Counted from the stretch's first letter, positions 35,167-44,522 are shown. The stretch: DNA of 64,000 nucleotides from JACIYW01 sp014359745 (GCA_050433985.1 JBNPWE010000010.1:52189-116188); one strand, 5' to 3'. Numbers and translations: made by a program. The notes: generated by a model not told the origin, from the letters alone.

Positions 35167-37845
35167 ATGATCAGTCAAGACCAGTTGGTGGCGCGCTGTC
35201 GTTCCGTGGCCGACGCATCGAGCGAGGCGATGGAGTGGATTTCGCACGACGCCAATGTCGCGATGGTCGGGCGAAACCAGAAATCCCTGACCCAGATGTT
35301 GCGTCGCGCAATCCGTCGCGCGCAAAAGCTGGAACGGGCCGCGCAAACCCGGATGAGCGTGTCGGTTTTCGGGCCATCGCAGGCGGGCAAATCGTTTCTG
35401 GTGTCGGTGCTTGCCCGCCCCGAGAACGGCAGCCTTGTCGCCGATTTTGCAGACCCCGACGGAAAGCTGGATTACATCAGCCAGATCAACCCCGAAGGTG
35501 AAGGTGAATCGACCGGCCTGGTAACGCGGTTCACCATGTCCAAGGATCCGACGCCACCGGGATTTCCGATCAAGCTGCAACTTCTGTCAGAGGCCGATAT
35601 CGCCCGCACGATACTCAATTCCTTCTACATGGATGGGGATCAGTCGGAACCGGCGCCCGAACCCGAAGATATCTCGGGCCACCTTGCGACGTTCCGCGCC
35701 AGGATGGGGGGCGTGGTTGCGGGCATTTCATCCGATGACATGATGGATATCGCCGATTATGTGAACAACACGTCCTTCGGCAAGACCGCCTACGCCGCCG
35801 CCCTGAAAAGCTTCTGGGAGGATGCGGGAGAGATCGCGCCGCACCTGAGCCACGGCGATCGCGGCAGGTTCCTGGAAATCCTTTGGGGCGGGCACGCGGC
35901 GCTGACGCAGCTTTATGTGCAGTTGGCGACGGCGCTGTCACGGATCGGCAACGCGGCAGAGGTGCATGTTTCGCTTGCCGCGCTGACGCCGCGCGAACGG
36001 TCGATCATCGACGTGAAAACCCTTGGCAACCTGATGAGCGATGACATGTCCGACACGCTGGACGTGCATACCCCCGCCGGGGCCACGGTCGCGGTTCCGC
36101 GCGCGGCCCTTTGCGCGCTGGCCGCCGAACTGGTCATGCCGATGCTTGAACAACCTTCGCCGGTGTTCGCCCAAACCGATCTGCTGGATTTTCCCGGCGC
36201 CCGCAACCGGTTTGAACGCCCCCTGTCCGAAACGCTGCGCAAGCCAGAGGTGGCCCTGACACAGCTTCTGTTGCGCGGAAAGGTTGCGTATCTCTTTGAC
36301 AGATATGTTGAAAATCAGGAAATCACCTCGATGTTGCTGTGCGTGCCGGATAGCAACATGGAAACCCTTGATCTGCCGGACCTTGTGGAAAACTGGATCG
36401 CGCTGACCCATGGCAACAAGCCGGACCAGCGCAAGGATGTCGATTGCATCCTGTTTTTCGTGATGACGAAATTCGACAAGCACCTTGGCGAAAGCGCCGG
36501 TTCCGGCGATGGGAACACCCGCTTTCAACGGCGGATGGAAGCCTCGCTTGACAGTTTCGGGCGCACCGGCAAAAGCCGTGATCCCTGGATTGATGAATGG
36601 ACCCCCGGCACCCCCTTCAAGAACTGTTACTGGCTGCGCAACCCGAATTTTTTCGTCGAGGGGCTGATCAATTACGACGAAAACAACCGTGAGGTTGAAA
36701 TCCGCCCCGAAAAGGCGGATCGCATGACCGAATTGCGCGCGGGCTATCTGGAAGCGCCCATGGTGCAGCAGCATTTCGCCTCGCCCGAAGCGGCCTGGGA
36801 TGCGGCACTGGCGCTCAATGATGGCGGGGTCAGTTATCTCATTGGCAATCTTGCCAAGGTCTGCAAGCCCGACAGCAAGATCCGCCAGATCAAGGCGCAG
36901 GCCGACAAGGTGGCGGGCGATGTTTCGCAGGCGCTGGGCAATTACCATGTCTCGGACGATATCGAAAAGCGGATCGAGGAAAAGCGCATCGCCGCAGGCA
37001 AGGTGATCGACGCGCTGGAACTGGCCCTGAACAACCACCGCTTCGGGGCCGTTCTTGGCCATCTCATGGTCGGTCAGGATCAGATCGAAGACGCCATTTC
37101 CAGAGTGCCAAGCAAGGTGCGCCTGTCAAATGCCGTGTCCTCGGCTTCGGGCAGCGCGCCCAACGGCGCCCGCCCGCCGGTTGGCGGTGCGATCCGCCCC
37201 GGCGCGTTGCGCCCCGGTGCGCCGCAGCCCGCCAAGCCAGCGGCGGAGGTGGCCGAAAAGGCACCCGTGAACAGCATCCGCACGATGACCCCCGAAAGCT
37301 TTCAGGCGGAAACCGCCATAGAGGTGTGGATCGAGGCGCTCAAGGCCTTCAAATCGAACGGCCCTTTGCTGACGTACCTTGGCTTCACCGAAGAGGCCGC
37401 GAACGATCTGGTGAATGAAATGATCTTCAGCCTGCGACGGGTCAATCTGGCCGAAGACATCCAGAATGATCTGCGAAACATCAGTTTCGGTCACACGGTA
37501 GACAAACAGGCGCAGGCCGCCGCGATCGTCTGCGCCGAGCGGATCAACGATTTTGTCGCGCGCGTCGGCACCGGTTCCCTGGCGGAAAACCAACGTCCGG
37601 TGGTCGATCTGGGTGGGGGGCAAAGCCGGGTGGTGTTCGCCAGGAAAGAGGCCGCCGATACCCCCGACACCTTGCCCGCCGACCCGATTTCGGTGGTGGC
37701 TGATACATGGACAGACTGGGTTTTCGCCCTGGATGCGATGTTCGTGGCAAATGCCAAGGACATGGGAAGCGGCGATCTGGACATTGAACAGAACCTGCGG
37801 ATCGGGCGTATCCTGGGTGCACTTGACGGGCATGGGGGTGCGTAA
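35167..37845 (+). CDS. SrfC family protein (large P-loop GTPase-like)
   Basis: An 892-residue cytoplasmic protein of the SrfC family, the usual partner of SrfB. The Walker A motif is GPSQAGKS (69-76) and a DFPGAR segment about 340 residues in could be the G3/DxxG element. The middle region is long and helical, and a Pro/Gly/Ala linker (about 665-700) separates a C-terminal domain. A dynamin-like or GTPase activity is inferred. ATG 35167 is chosen because GGGGG lies just upstream; an earlier frame start lies inside srfB. It directly abuts the next gene. Confidence 0.86.
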   Translation: MISQDQLVARCRSVADASSEAMEWISHDANVAMVGRNQKSLTQMLRRAIRRAQKLERAAQTRMSVSVFGPSQAGKSFLVSVLARPENGSLVADFADPDGKLDYISQINPEGEGESTGLVTRFTMSKDPTPPGFPIKLQLLSEADIARTILNSFYMDGDQSEPAPEPEDISGHLATFRARMGGVVAGISSDDMMDIADYVNNTSFGKTAYAAALKSFWEDAGEIAPHLSHGDRGRFLEILWGGHAALTQLYVQLATALSRIGNAAEVHVSLAALTPRERSIIDVKTLGNLMSDDMSDTLDVHTPAGATVAVPRAALCALAAELVMPMLEQPSPVFAQTDLLDFPGARNRFERPLSETLRKPEVALTQLLLRGKVAYLFDRYVENQEITSMLLCVPDSNMETLDLPDLVENWIALTHGNKPDQRKDVDCILFFVMTKFDKHLGESAGSGDGNTRFQRRMEASLDSFGRTGKSRDPWIDEWTPGTPFKNCYWLRNPNFFVEGLINYDENNREVEIRPEKADRMTELRAGYLEAPMVQQHFASPEAAWDAALALNDGGVSYLIGNLAKVCKPDSKIRQIKAQADKVAGDVSQALGNYHVSDDIEKRIEEKRIAAGKVIDALELALNNHRFGAVLGHLMVGQDQIEDAISRVPSKVRLSNAVSSASGSAPNGARPPVGGAIRPGALRPGAPQPAKPAAEVAEKAPVNSIRTMTPESFQAETAIEVWIEALKAFKSNGPLLTYLGFTEEAANDLVNEMIFSLRRVNLAEDIQNDLRNISFGHTVDKQAQAAAIVCAERINDFVARVGTGSLAENQRPVVDLGGGQSRVVFARKEAADTPDTLPADPISVVADTWTDWVFALDAMFVANAKDMGSGDLDIEQNLRIGRILGALDGHGGA

Positions 37846-38913
37846 ATGAGCCTGACAATCACACCAAATGCGGACCGGCCCCATGGCGGTTATGCGACCC
37901 TGACGGTCGGCGCTGGCGAACTGGGCCTGACCGAAGTGACGGTTTCGGTGTTTGATGCCTATAGCGAACGCCATCTTGGCGGCCAGGGTTGGCAAGCCGA
38001 ACCGGTCGCGTTCGGCCCCTATCCCGTGACCGAGACGGCAGCGGGCAAGGAGATCGTGATCGGGCCCGAGATTGTCAACCAACTGGAAGAATATGCGGCG
38101 CTGAAGATCACTTTGGGTGATAAAAGCTACACCACCACCTGGCCCGACGATGTGGTGCCCGCGCCGGGGGCGGCGCGGCTTGGCGATATCTTCACCGGTG
38201 GCCCCCGCGAGGCGCAAGAGGCAGTGCACGCCGCCGTCAGGATGCCAAAGCCGGGTGCCGCGACGCAAGACGCCGCAGTTGATGAAACCCCGCAGGCAGG
38301 CACGGGCGGCGCCATCGGCACCGATCCGGCCAAGTCTGGCGCGCCGTCGGTGATCATTGACCCGGACGAAACGCCGCGAAAATCCGGGGCGATGCTTTGG
38401 ATCGCCGCGCTTGTTGCCATCGTGGCACTGGCGGGCGCGGCCTGGTTTTTCCTGCGCGACGACGCGGCACCGCCCCCGCAAACCGCTGCCGTGCCGACGG
38501 CCCCCGCCCCAACACCTGCGGCGCCACCGGCCGACCGATGCGGCCCCGATGCCTTTGCGGCGCTCAGCGGTCAGGGCTTTGCCGCGACCGAGGCATTGCT
38601 GCGCGACTGCGGCAGCGCCGTCAGCCCCGATACCGCCCTTACCCTGCTGGAACGCGCGGCGCAGGGCGGCGACCCGGCGGCGCTGGCGCTGTTTGGCAAG
38701 ATCTATGACGGCAATGTCACTGTTGCCGGATTGGAAGATCAGGTCGGCCTGACCTTTGGCGACGATCCCGCCAAGGCCGCCCGCTATTATGCGCGCGGCA
38801 GGGATGCGGGATCGACCGAGGCGACGGCGCTGCTGGGTGACGTCTGTGCCCGCCTTGCCACGATGACCGGCACACTGGAACGATCCGCCTTTTCGGATCA
38901 CTGCGCAAACTGA
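37846..38913 (+). CDS. Srf operon gene 6: single-pass membrane protein with Sel1-like C-terminus
   Basis: A 355-residue protein of no named family. An N-terminal beta-rich domain (1-105, SLTITPNADRPHGGYATLTV) and a disordered linker precede one membrane segment (about 182-203, MLWIAALVAIVALAGAAWFF). A Pro-rich stalk leads to a domain (230-345) with helical repeat features of Sel1/TPR type (AAQGGDPAALALFGKIYD, KAARYYARGRDAGSTEATAL). The N-terminal half is probably cytoplasmic and could receive SrfB/SrfC. It starts on the base after the srfC stop. Confidence 0.7.
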   Translation: MSLTITPNADRPHGGYATLTVGAGELGLTEVTVSVFDAYSERHLGGQGWQAEPVAFGPYPVTETAAGKEIVIGPEIVNQLEEYAALKITLGDKSYTTTWPDDVVPAPGAARLGDIFTGGPREAQEAVHAAVRMPKPGAATQDAAVDETPQAGTGGAIGTDPAKSGAPSVIIDPDETPRKSGAMLWIAALVAIVALAGAAWFFLRDDAAPPPQTAAVPTAPAPTPAAPPADRCGPDAFAALSGQGFAATEALLRDCGSAVSPDTALTLLERAAQGGDPAALALFGKIYDGNVTVAGLEDQVGLTFGDDPAKAARYYARGRDAGSTEATALLGDVCARLATMTGTLERSAFSDHCAN

Positions 38914-38932
38914 CATGTTGGAAAGTCTGGCA

Positions 38933-40864
38933 ATGTATAAGACCCTTTCACGTCTGACGTCGCTGATCCGGATTTTGGCAATCGTCACGCTTTCTGTCGG
39001 CGCCGTTCACGCACAGGAACGACGGCCGCTAGTGCTGGAAGGCACCTCGACCATCTATGAACGGGTTCTGACGCGGCCGGGGGCGGAATTGCATCTTCGG
39101 CCGGGGGCGGGGGCCACGCGCATATATCCGGCATTTCAGCCGCTTTATGTATTCGCGCGCAGCGCAGGCTGGCTGGAGGTTGGCCCCTCGGCGTCCCGCG
39201 CACCCGAAGGCTGGGTGTCCGAAGACAGCGCGGTGCAATGGAAACAGAACATCGTTGCCGCCTTTACCAATGCAAGCGGTCGGCAACGCCAATTGATGTT
39301 CCAGACCGAAGACGATCTTCGCGCCCTGATGCAGAATGAGGCCCTGGCGGCGCTGCAAGCGCAACTGGTGCAGCAGGCGGATGACGGGCAGTTGCCGACC
39401 TCGTCGGGGGTTGTGGCGGTGGAACCGGCCGAATTCGTCAATATCCGCGATCAGCTTTACCTGATGCCGATCCTCGATTTCCTGATGGATGTGCATCCTC
39501 TCAACTATGAAGAAACCCTGTTGATGAAGCTCGCCTCGATCCCGTTGGAGGAAGAGGCGGCAACCATTCCCGCCGCCGCCGCCCCGGCGGATGATTTTGA
39601 CGCGGGCGTGGTTTTCGTGCTCGATACCACCCAGTCGATGCAGCCCTATATCGATCGCACCCAGATCGCGTTGCAGCGCATCGTCGAACAGATACGCGGC
39701 ACCGATGTCGGGCGTTTGATAAACTTTGGCGTCGTCGCGTTTCGCGACAACAACGACGCCGTGCCGGGCCTTGAATACCGCACCCGCGAACTTGTCCCCC
39801 TTGCGCGGCGCGACGATCAGGCGCCGGTGCTCGATGCGATCTACGGGGCGCGGAATGTGGCGACCGCCAATTCCCCCGGCTTCAACGAAGACAGCCTGGC
39901 GGGGGTGGAAGACGCGCTTGACCTGACCGACTGGGATCAGGGAGGCGCAAACCCGTTCGATGCACGCTATATCATCCTGGTCACCGATGCCGGCCCCAAG
40001 GACAGTCGCGATCCGAATGCGCGCTCTGCGATCGGTCCGGCGGAATTGCAACGCGATGCAGAGGGCAGGAACGTCGTGATCATGACCCTGCACCTCAAGA
40101 CGCCGACCGGCGGCGAGGCGAACCACGCCTATGCCGCTGGCAGCTACAGGGCCTTGTCGCGGTTTCGCGAGCAGCAGTATTATTATCCGATAGACGGCGG
40201 TTCCGAACAGTCGTTCGAAGATACGGTGACGCGCGTCGTCACCGCGCTGACCGATCATCTGCGCGTGGCACGGGGCGAGGAAACGGTTCTGTCGCCGGAA
40301 GAAGCCGGGCCGGAACTGGTGGAATTGGGGCGTGCCATGCGGCTGGCATATCTGGGGGCGCGGCAGGGCACGCAGGCCCCTTCCGTCGTCGAAAGCTGGG
40401 TTTCGGCGCAGGCCACCGAAAACCCGTTGCGCCGCGCGTTTGAACCACGCCTGCTGGTCACCAAGAACGAACTTGCCACCATGTCGGAATTCATCCGCGA
40501 TCTGGCAAGGTTGGGCGATCAGATTCAGGATAGCCAGGACGCCGCGAATTTCTTCGATCAGATCCAGGGCGTGATTGCGCGCATGGCACAAAACCCCGAC
40601 CGGCTGGTGAATGCCGACGCAAACAGCGTTGGCGGCGCGTTGGAGTTTCTGGAACGTCTGCCCTATCGCAGCCAGCTTTTGCAGATCAGCCAGGATGATT
40701 TCGTGTCCAGCCCGATGTTCCGCCGCCCGATCGTGGACAACCTCTATCAAAAGCAGGTGCAATATCTGAAATGGTTGCAAGACAGCTCTGTCTGGACCCC
40801 GCTTTACGAGGGCGCGCCGGATGGCGAATATGTCTTTGCCATGCCCTTTGACGTGCTGCCCTAG
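38933..40864 (+). CDS. Srf operon gene 7: secreted von Willebrand factor A protein
   Basis: A 643-residue exported protein. A signal peptide ends at VGAVHAQ (about residue 27). Residues about 32-115 resemble a bacterial SH3 domain (LTRPGAELHLRPGAGATRIY, GWLEVGP, EGWVSEDSAV). The vWA domain (about 220-430) has a variant MIDAS DTTQS, a downstream T/D site and VAFRDN. The C-terminal 200 residues are helical. It should bind metal and a protein partner in the periplasm. ATG 38933 has GGAAAG upstream; 38915 is possible. It follows gene 6 by 19 bases. Confidence 0.82.
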   Translation: MYKTLSRLTSLIRILAIVTLSVGAVHAQERRPLVLEGTSTIYERVLTRPGAELHLRPGAGATRIYPAFQPLYVFARSAGWLEVGPSASRAPEGWVSEDSAVQWKQNIVAAFTNASGRQRQLMFQTEDDLRALMQNEALAALQAQLVQQADDGQLPTSSGVVAVEPAEFVNIRDQLYLMPILDFLMDVHPLNYEETLLMKLASIPLEEEAATIPAAAAPADDFDAGVVFVLDTTQSMQPYIDRTQIALQRIVEQIRGTDVGRLINFGVVAFRDNNDAVPGLEYRTRELVPLARRDDQAPVLDAIYGARNVATANSPGFNEDSLAGVEDALDLTDWDQGGANPFDARYIILVTDAGPKDSRDPNARSAIGPAELQRDAEGRNVVIMTLHLKTPTGGEANHAYAAGSYRALSRFREQQYYYPIDGGSEQSFEDTVTRVVTALTDHLRVARGEETVLSPEEAGPELVELGRAMRLAYLGARQGTQAPSVVESWVSAQATENPLRRAFEPRLLVTKNELATMSEFIRDLARLGDQIQDSQDAANFFDQIQGVIARMAQNPDRLVNADANSVGGALEFLERLPYRSQLLQISQDDFVSSPMFRRPIVDNLYQKQVQYLKWLQDSSVWTPLYEGAPDGEYVFAMPFDVLP

Positions 40865-40867
40865 GCG

Positions 40868-41599
40868 ATGTTGCGGGTCCGCGATCTTGGGGTATCCCTG
40901 CACGACCAAGGCCGGACATTCCGGCTTTGGATCGAGGCGCTGGACGTCGCGCCGGGCAAGGCGGTTGGCCTTACCGGGCCGTCTGGCACCGGCAAGACGC
41001 TTTTGCTTGAATTGCTTGGCCTGTTGCGCAAACCCGATCCCGGCGGGGCCTATTCACTGACCACGCCGACGCAGACCCACGACCTTCTGGCAAGCTGGGC
41101 CCCGCATGCCTCGGGTGTGTTGCGGGCGAATATGCGGGGATCGGTTTTCGGGTTCGTGCCCCAGACCGGCGGGCTTGTGCCCTTCCTTACGTTGCGCCAG
41201 AACATCGAGATCACCCAACGGATCAGCGACCGGTTCGATGCGGCCTGGATCGATCAATTGATTGAACGGCTGGGCCTGTCGGGCCTGGGGCACATGCGCC
41301 CCGAAAAGCTGTCGATCGGGCAACGTCAGCGCACCGCGATCGCGCGCGCGCTGGCCCATCGCCCCGATATCCTGATCGCCGACGAACCCACCGCCGCGCT
41401 TGATCCCGAAAGCGCGCAGGAAGCGATGGCGCTGTTGTTTGACGCGGCACGGCAGGGCGGCACGGCGGTGCTGATTTCATCGCATGATCTGGCGCTTCTG
41501 GATCGCTTTGCGCTGACGCGCCACGCCTTGCAGATCAGCCCCGCAACCGAACCCGGCCTTGTCACCAGCCGGTTGCGGCCAGTACCGGAGGCCGCATGA
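40868..41599 (+). CDS. ABC transporter ATP-binding protein, LolD/MacB type
   Basis: A 243-residue ATPase with Walker A GPSGTGKT (about 37-44), a Q loop (FGFVPQTGG), signature LSIGQRQR (replacing LSGGQ), Walker B ILIADEP and the H loop SSHDLALL. It overlaps the permease gene by 4 bases. LolD/MacB-type ATPases power mechanotransmission rather than classical substrate passage, so this pair may transmit force to periplasmic proteins of the operon. The LSIGQ signature is a modest deviation. Confidence 0.88.
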   Translation: MLRVRDLGVSLHDQGRTFRLWIEALDVAPGKAVGLTGPSGTGKTLLLELLGLLRKPDPGGAYSLTTPTQTHDLLASWAPHASGVLRANMRGSVFGFVPQTGGLVPFLTLRQNIEITQRISDRFDAAWIDQLIERLGLSGLGHMRPEKLSIGQRQRTAIARALAHRPDILIADEPTAALDPESAQEAMALLFDAARQGGTAVLISSHDLALLDRFALTRHALQISPATEPGLVTSRLRPVPEAA

Positions 41600-42789
41600 G
41601 GCTGATATTCGATCTGGCCCTGCGCGACCTTTTGCGCGAAAAGCTGCACATGATCTGCAATGTGGCGGTTCTGGTGGGGATCATCGTGCCGCTTCTGGTG
41701 CTCTTTGGCGTAAAGAACGGCGTTTATGAGGCGCTGATAGGCAGGCTTTTGTCAAATCCGGCGACCTTGCAGGTCAACACCACCGGGAACAACAACTTCA
41801 CGCCCGAAGATGCGCAGATGATCCGCGACTGGCCCGAGGCGGGGTTTGTCACGCTCAAGACCCGATCGCTGTTCGATTACGTCAATATCCGCGCGATGGA
41901 TGGGCGTGAATCGCGCAGCGCGATCCTTATTCCTTCGGGGCTTGGCGATCCCACCTTGCCCGAGGGCCTTGACCTGCAAGAGGGGCGGATCGCGGTATCC
42001 GAGGCGCTCGCCGCGCAACTGCGCCTCACGGTCGGCACGCCGGTTCATCTGTTCTCTCAGGCGACCGAACGGCCCCGGCAGTTGCGGCTGGATGCGACGA
42101 TTGCGGCGATCATCCCCAAGGACCGGATGCGCGGAGACTCGGTTCTCGCCGATATCGCGCTTCTGGATCTGGTCGAGGCATTCTATGACGAATACGCCCT
42201 TCCCGAACACGGCATCACCGAAGGGCGGCCGCTGGCGGGCCGGGTGCCAAGTTTCGAAGGTATCCGCGCCTATGCGGCTGATCTGCAATCTTTGGGTGCC
42301 TTGCAAAACCGGATCGAGGCCCGGTTCGGCATCGCGACCGAGGCCCGCACGCGCGAGGTGGAAGGCACCCTTGGGCTGGGGCGAAATCTGGATATTGCCC
42401 TGGCCCTGACCGCCGCGATTGCCGCGCTTGGTCTGGCCGCGACGCTGATTTTCAGCTTCTGGGGCGAGGTGGCGCGCAAACGCCACATGATCGCATCGCT
42501 GGCGCTGATCGGCGTGCCGGAACGGCGGCTTTGGATGTTTCCGGTGGTGCAGGCCTTCGTGACCGCCTGTCTTGGGCTGATATGTTCTTTCGCGCTGTTC
42601 GCGGTCTGTGCCATGCTTGCCCAAAAGCTGTTCGGCGCCGGATTTTCAGACGGGTTGGTGCGGTTGAGTTCGGGCAATGTCGTGTTCGTCATCGTTGCGG
42701 TCCTGATGCTCGTGACCCTGGCAAGTCTGTTTGCGGCGCGCAGTATTACCAGGGTCGATCCGGCGATTGTGCTGAGGGAATCGGTATGA
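41596..42789 (+). CDS. ABC transporter permease, FtsX/MacB type
   Basis: A 397-residue permease with the four-helix MacB/FtsX layout: one N-terminal membrane segment (about 22-42, VAVLVGIIVPLLVLFGV), a roughly 220-residue periplasmic domain, and three C-terminal segments (about 270-292, 312-340, 360-383) ending SITRVDPAIVLRE, typical of the family. It partners the preceding ATPase. The next gene overlaps by 4 bases. The periplasmic domain could contact the secreted vWA or FGE-like proteins. Confidence 0.86.
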   Translation: MRLIFDLALRDLLREKLHMICNVAVLVGIIVPLLVLFGVKNGVYEALIGRLLSNPATLQVNTTGNNNFTPEDAQMIRDWPEAGFVTLKTRSLFDYVNIRAMDGRESRSAILIPSGLGDPTLPEGLDLQEGRIAVSEALAAQLRLTVGTPVHLFSQATERPRQLRLDATIAAIIPKDRMRGDSVLADIALLDLVEAFYDEYALPEHGITEGRPLAGRVPSFEGIRAYAADLQSLGALQNRIEARFGIATEARTREVEGTLGLGRNLDIALALTAAIAALGLAATLIFSFWGEVARKRHMIASLALIGVPERRLWMFPVVQAFVTACLGLICSFALFAVCAMLAQKLFGAGFSDGLVRLSSGNVVFVIVAVLMLVTLASLFAARSITRVDPAIVLRESV

Positions 42790-44369
42790 TGTGGCGCCTG
42801 GCTCTGTTGATCGCGCTGATGGCACCCCCGGTTCAGGCGCAGGATATCACCTGGCCAGTCGATCAATACGACCCGGCGGCACAATCAGCGCCGGGTGATG
42901 CCGCCGACCTGATCCTGCCGATGCCCTGTGGCGGCGCGATGGCCTTTCAGAAAGTCGTGGTTCCGGTCGAGGCCGACAACCCGCTCAGCGACCGGCAGTT
43001 GCGCCTTGGCCAATCCGACGCCCAGACCGGATATGCGGATTATTTCCTGTCCACCTTCCTGCGCGGGCCGTTTCATGACGCCGCAACCGCCGCCACCCCG
43101 GATGCCGGCGACACCCATTATTTCATCGCGCGCTACGAATTGACCGAAGGTCAGTACAAGGCCCTGACCGGCGATTGCCCCGCCGCGCGCGGCAGGGACC
43201 GGTTTGCCAAGGGGGAACTAAGCTGGTTCGAGGCGGTCAAGATTGGCCAGACCTATACCCAATGGCTTATGGCGCATGCCCGCGACACGCTTCCACAGGC
43301 CGATGCGGTCATGGCCTTCGTGCGCTTGCCGACCGAAGAGGAATGGGAATACGCAACCCGTGGCGGCGTCGAAATAGACCCAACCGACTTTCCGGCCAGG
43401 AAGTTTTCGGGGGATGAACCGGTTGGCGATTACGCCAGAATCCTGACATCCGGCGGGCGCGCAGCGGTCGGGGCCATTGGCACCCGCAAGGCGAACCCGC
43501 TGGGGCTTTTCGATGTCTATGGCAATGTCGAAGAGTTGATGCTCGATCCATTCCGCCTTAACGCGATCGGCCGCAAACACGGGCAGGCGGGCGGTTTGGT
43601 GACCAGAGGCGGCTCTTTCAAGCTGACCGGGGATCAGATCTATTCCGCGCAGCGCTCTGAATACGGGCCCTATGATCCGGCCAGCGGCGCGGCGCGCACC
43701 TCTTCCAGTTTCGGCGCCAGATTCGTGCTGTCCGTGCCTGTCGTCACTTCGGAACCACGGCTGAATGCCATTCGCGACCAATGGGTTGCCCGTTCAACCC
43801 AAGAGGGCACGGTGACGGATGACCCGCTGGCGCAACTTTCCTCGCTGATCGAGGCAGAGATCGACCCACGGCGCAAACAGGCGCTGGATGGCCTGCGCGC
43901 CGATCTGCGGCTGGCACGCGAAGCCGCATCGACTGCGCGCAAGGAAACCGCCAAATCGGCGCTGTTGTCGGGCGGTATCTTTCTGCCAACGCTGGATGCC
44001 AATGCCGCGACGATCGAGCGGCTTCGGTTCAACATCGGCAACCTGACGGGAATTGCGCAGGTCTCGGGCCCCGACGAACGAACCCGGCTGATGCAAGCCG
44101 TCGAGGGCTATGTCCAGGAAATCGTCGAAATCCGCCGCGCCCAGGGGTCGGTGCTGCTGACCTTTCGCAGTGTCGTGGACAGCTTGATCGCGGATGTGCC
44201 CGCCGAAGACGCGCGCGCCGCTTACGAGGTGCTGCGGCGCGAACTTGTCGCCGGTGATCAGCACGAAATCCTGACTTTGGTGGATCGGTTCTGGTCGGAT
44301 CTGGAAACTTACCGCGAAAAACCCGACATGACCCAATCAGAACTCCAGGCCCTGGCCTTGGCCCGATAG
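42786..44369 (+). CDS. Srf operon gene 10: secreted formylglycine-generating-enzyme-like protein, probably non-catalytic
   Basis: A 527-residue exported protein with a signal peptide (LALLIALMAPPVQAQ). Residues about 110-320 form an FGE/sulfatase-modifying-factor fold: YFIARYELTEGQYKALTG, FVRLPTEEEWEYATRGG, LGLFDVYGNVEELMLD and RGGSF. The segment after RGGSF (KLTGDQIYSAQR) lacks the two cysteines that true FGEs need, so it is likely a binding domain. Residues 330-520 are predicted helical and coiled (IDPRRKQALDGLRADLRLAR). The start is fixed by ATGA overlap. It closes the operon. Confidence 0.82.
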   Translation: MMWRLALLIALMAPPVQAQDITWPVDQYDPAAQSAPGDAADLILPMPCGGAMAFQKVVVPVEADNPLSDRQLRLGQSDAQTGYADYFLSTFLRGPFHDAATAATPDAGDTHYFIARYELTEGQYKALTGDCPAARGRDRFAKGELSWFEAVKIGQTYTQWLMAHARDTLPQADAVMAFVRLPTEEEWEYATRGGVEIDPTDFPARKFSGDEPVGDYARILTSGGRAAVGAIGTRKANPLGLFDVYGNVEELMLDPFRLNAIGRKHGQAGGLVTRGGSFKLTGDQIYSAQRSEYGPYDPASGAARTSSSFGARFVLSVPVVTSEPRLNAIRDQWVARSTQEGTVTDDPLAQLSSLIEAEIDPRRKQALDGLRADLRLAREAASTARKETAKSALLSGGIFLPTLDANAATIERLRFNIGNLTGIAQVSGPDERTRLMQAVEGYVQEIVEIRRAQGSVLLTFRSVVDSLIADVPAEDARAAYEVLRRELVAGDQHEILTLVDRFWSDLETYREKPDMTQSELQALALAR

Positions 44370-44522
44370 CGGCGGCTTGCCATGCCGGTTCCGCGGGCCG
44401 ACTTTGCCCATGGACAAAGGCGGACCACCGCGCCCCGATTTCCCCGTCGGCGCCCTCTCGAAAGGACACGTCGCGTTGCCAGTGGTCATGGGCACCGCCC
44501 CGGCAAAGCGCGCGCAGGTGCG
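44370..44522. other. Intergenic region after the Srf operon
   Basis: These 153 bases separate the last Srf-operon gene from convergent small minus-strand ORFs. I see no gene and no classical terminator. Confidence 0.4.
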
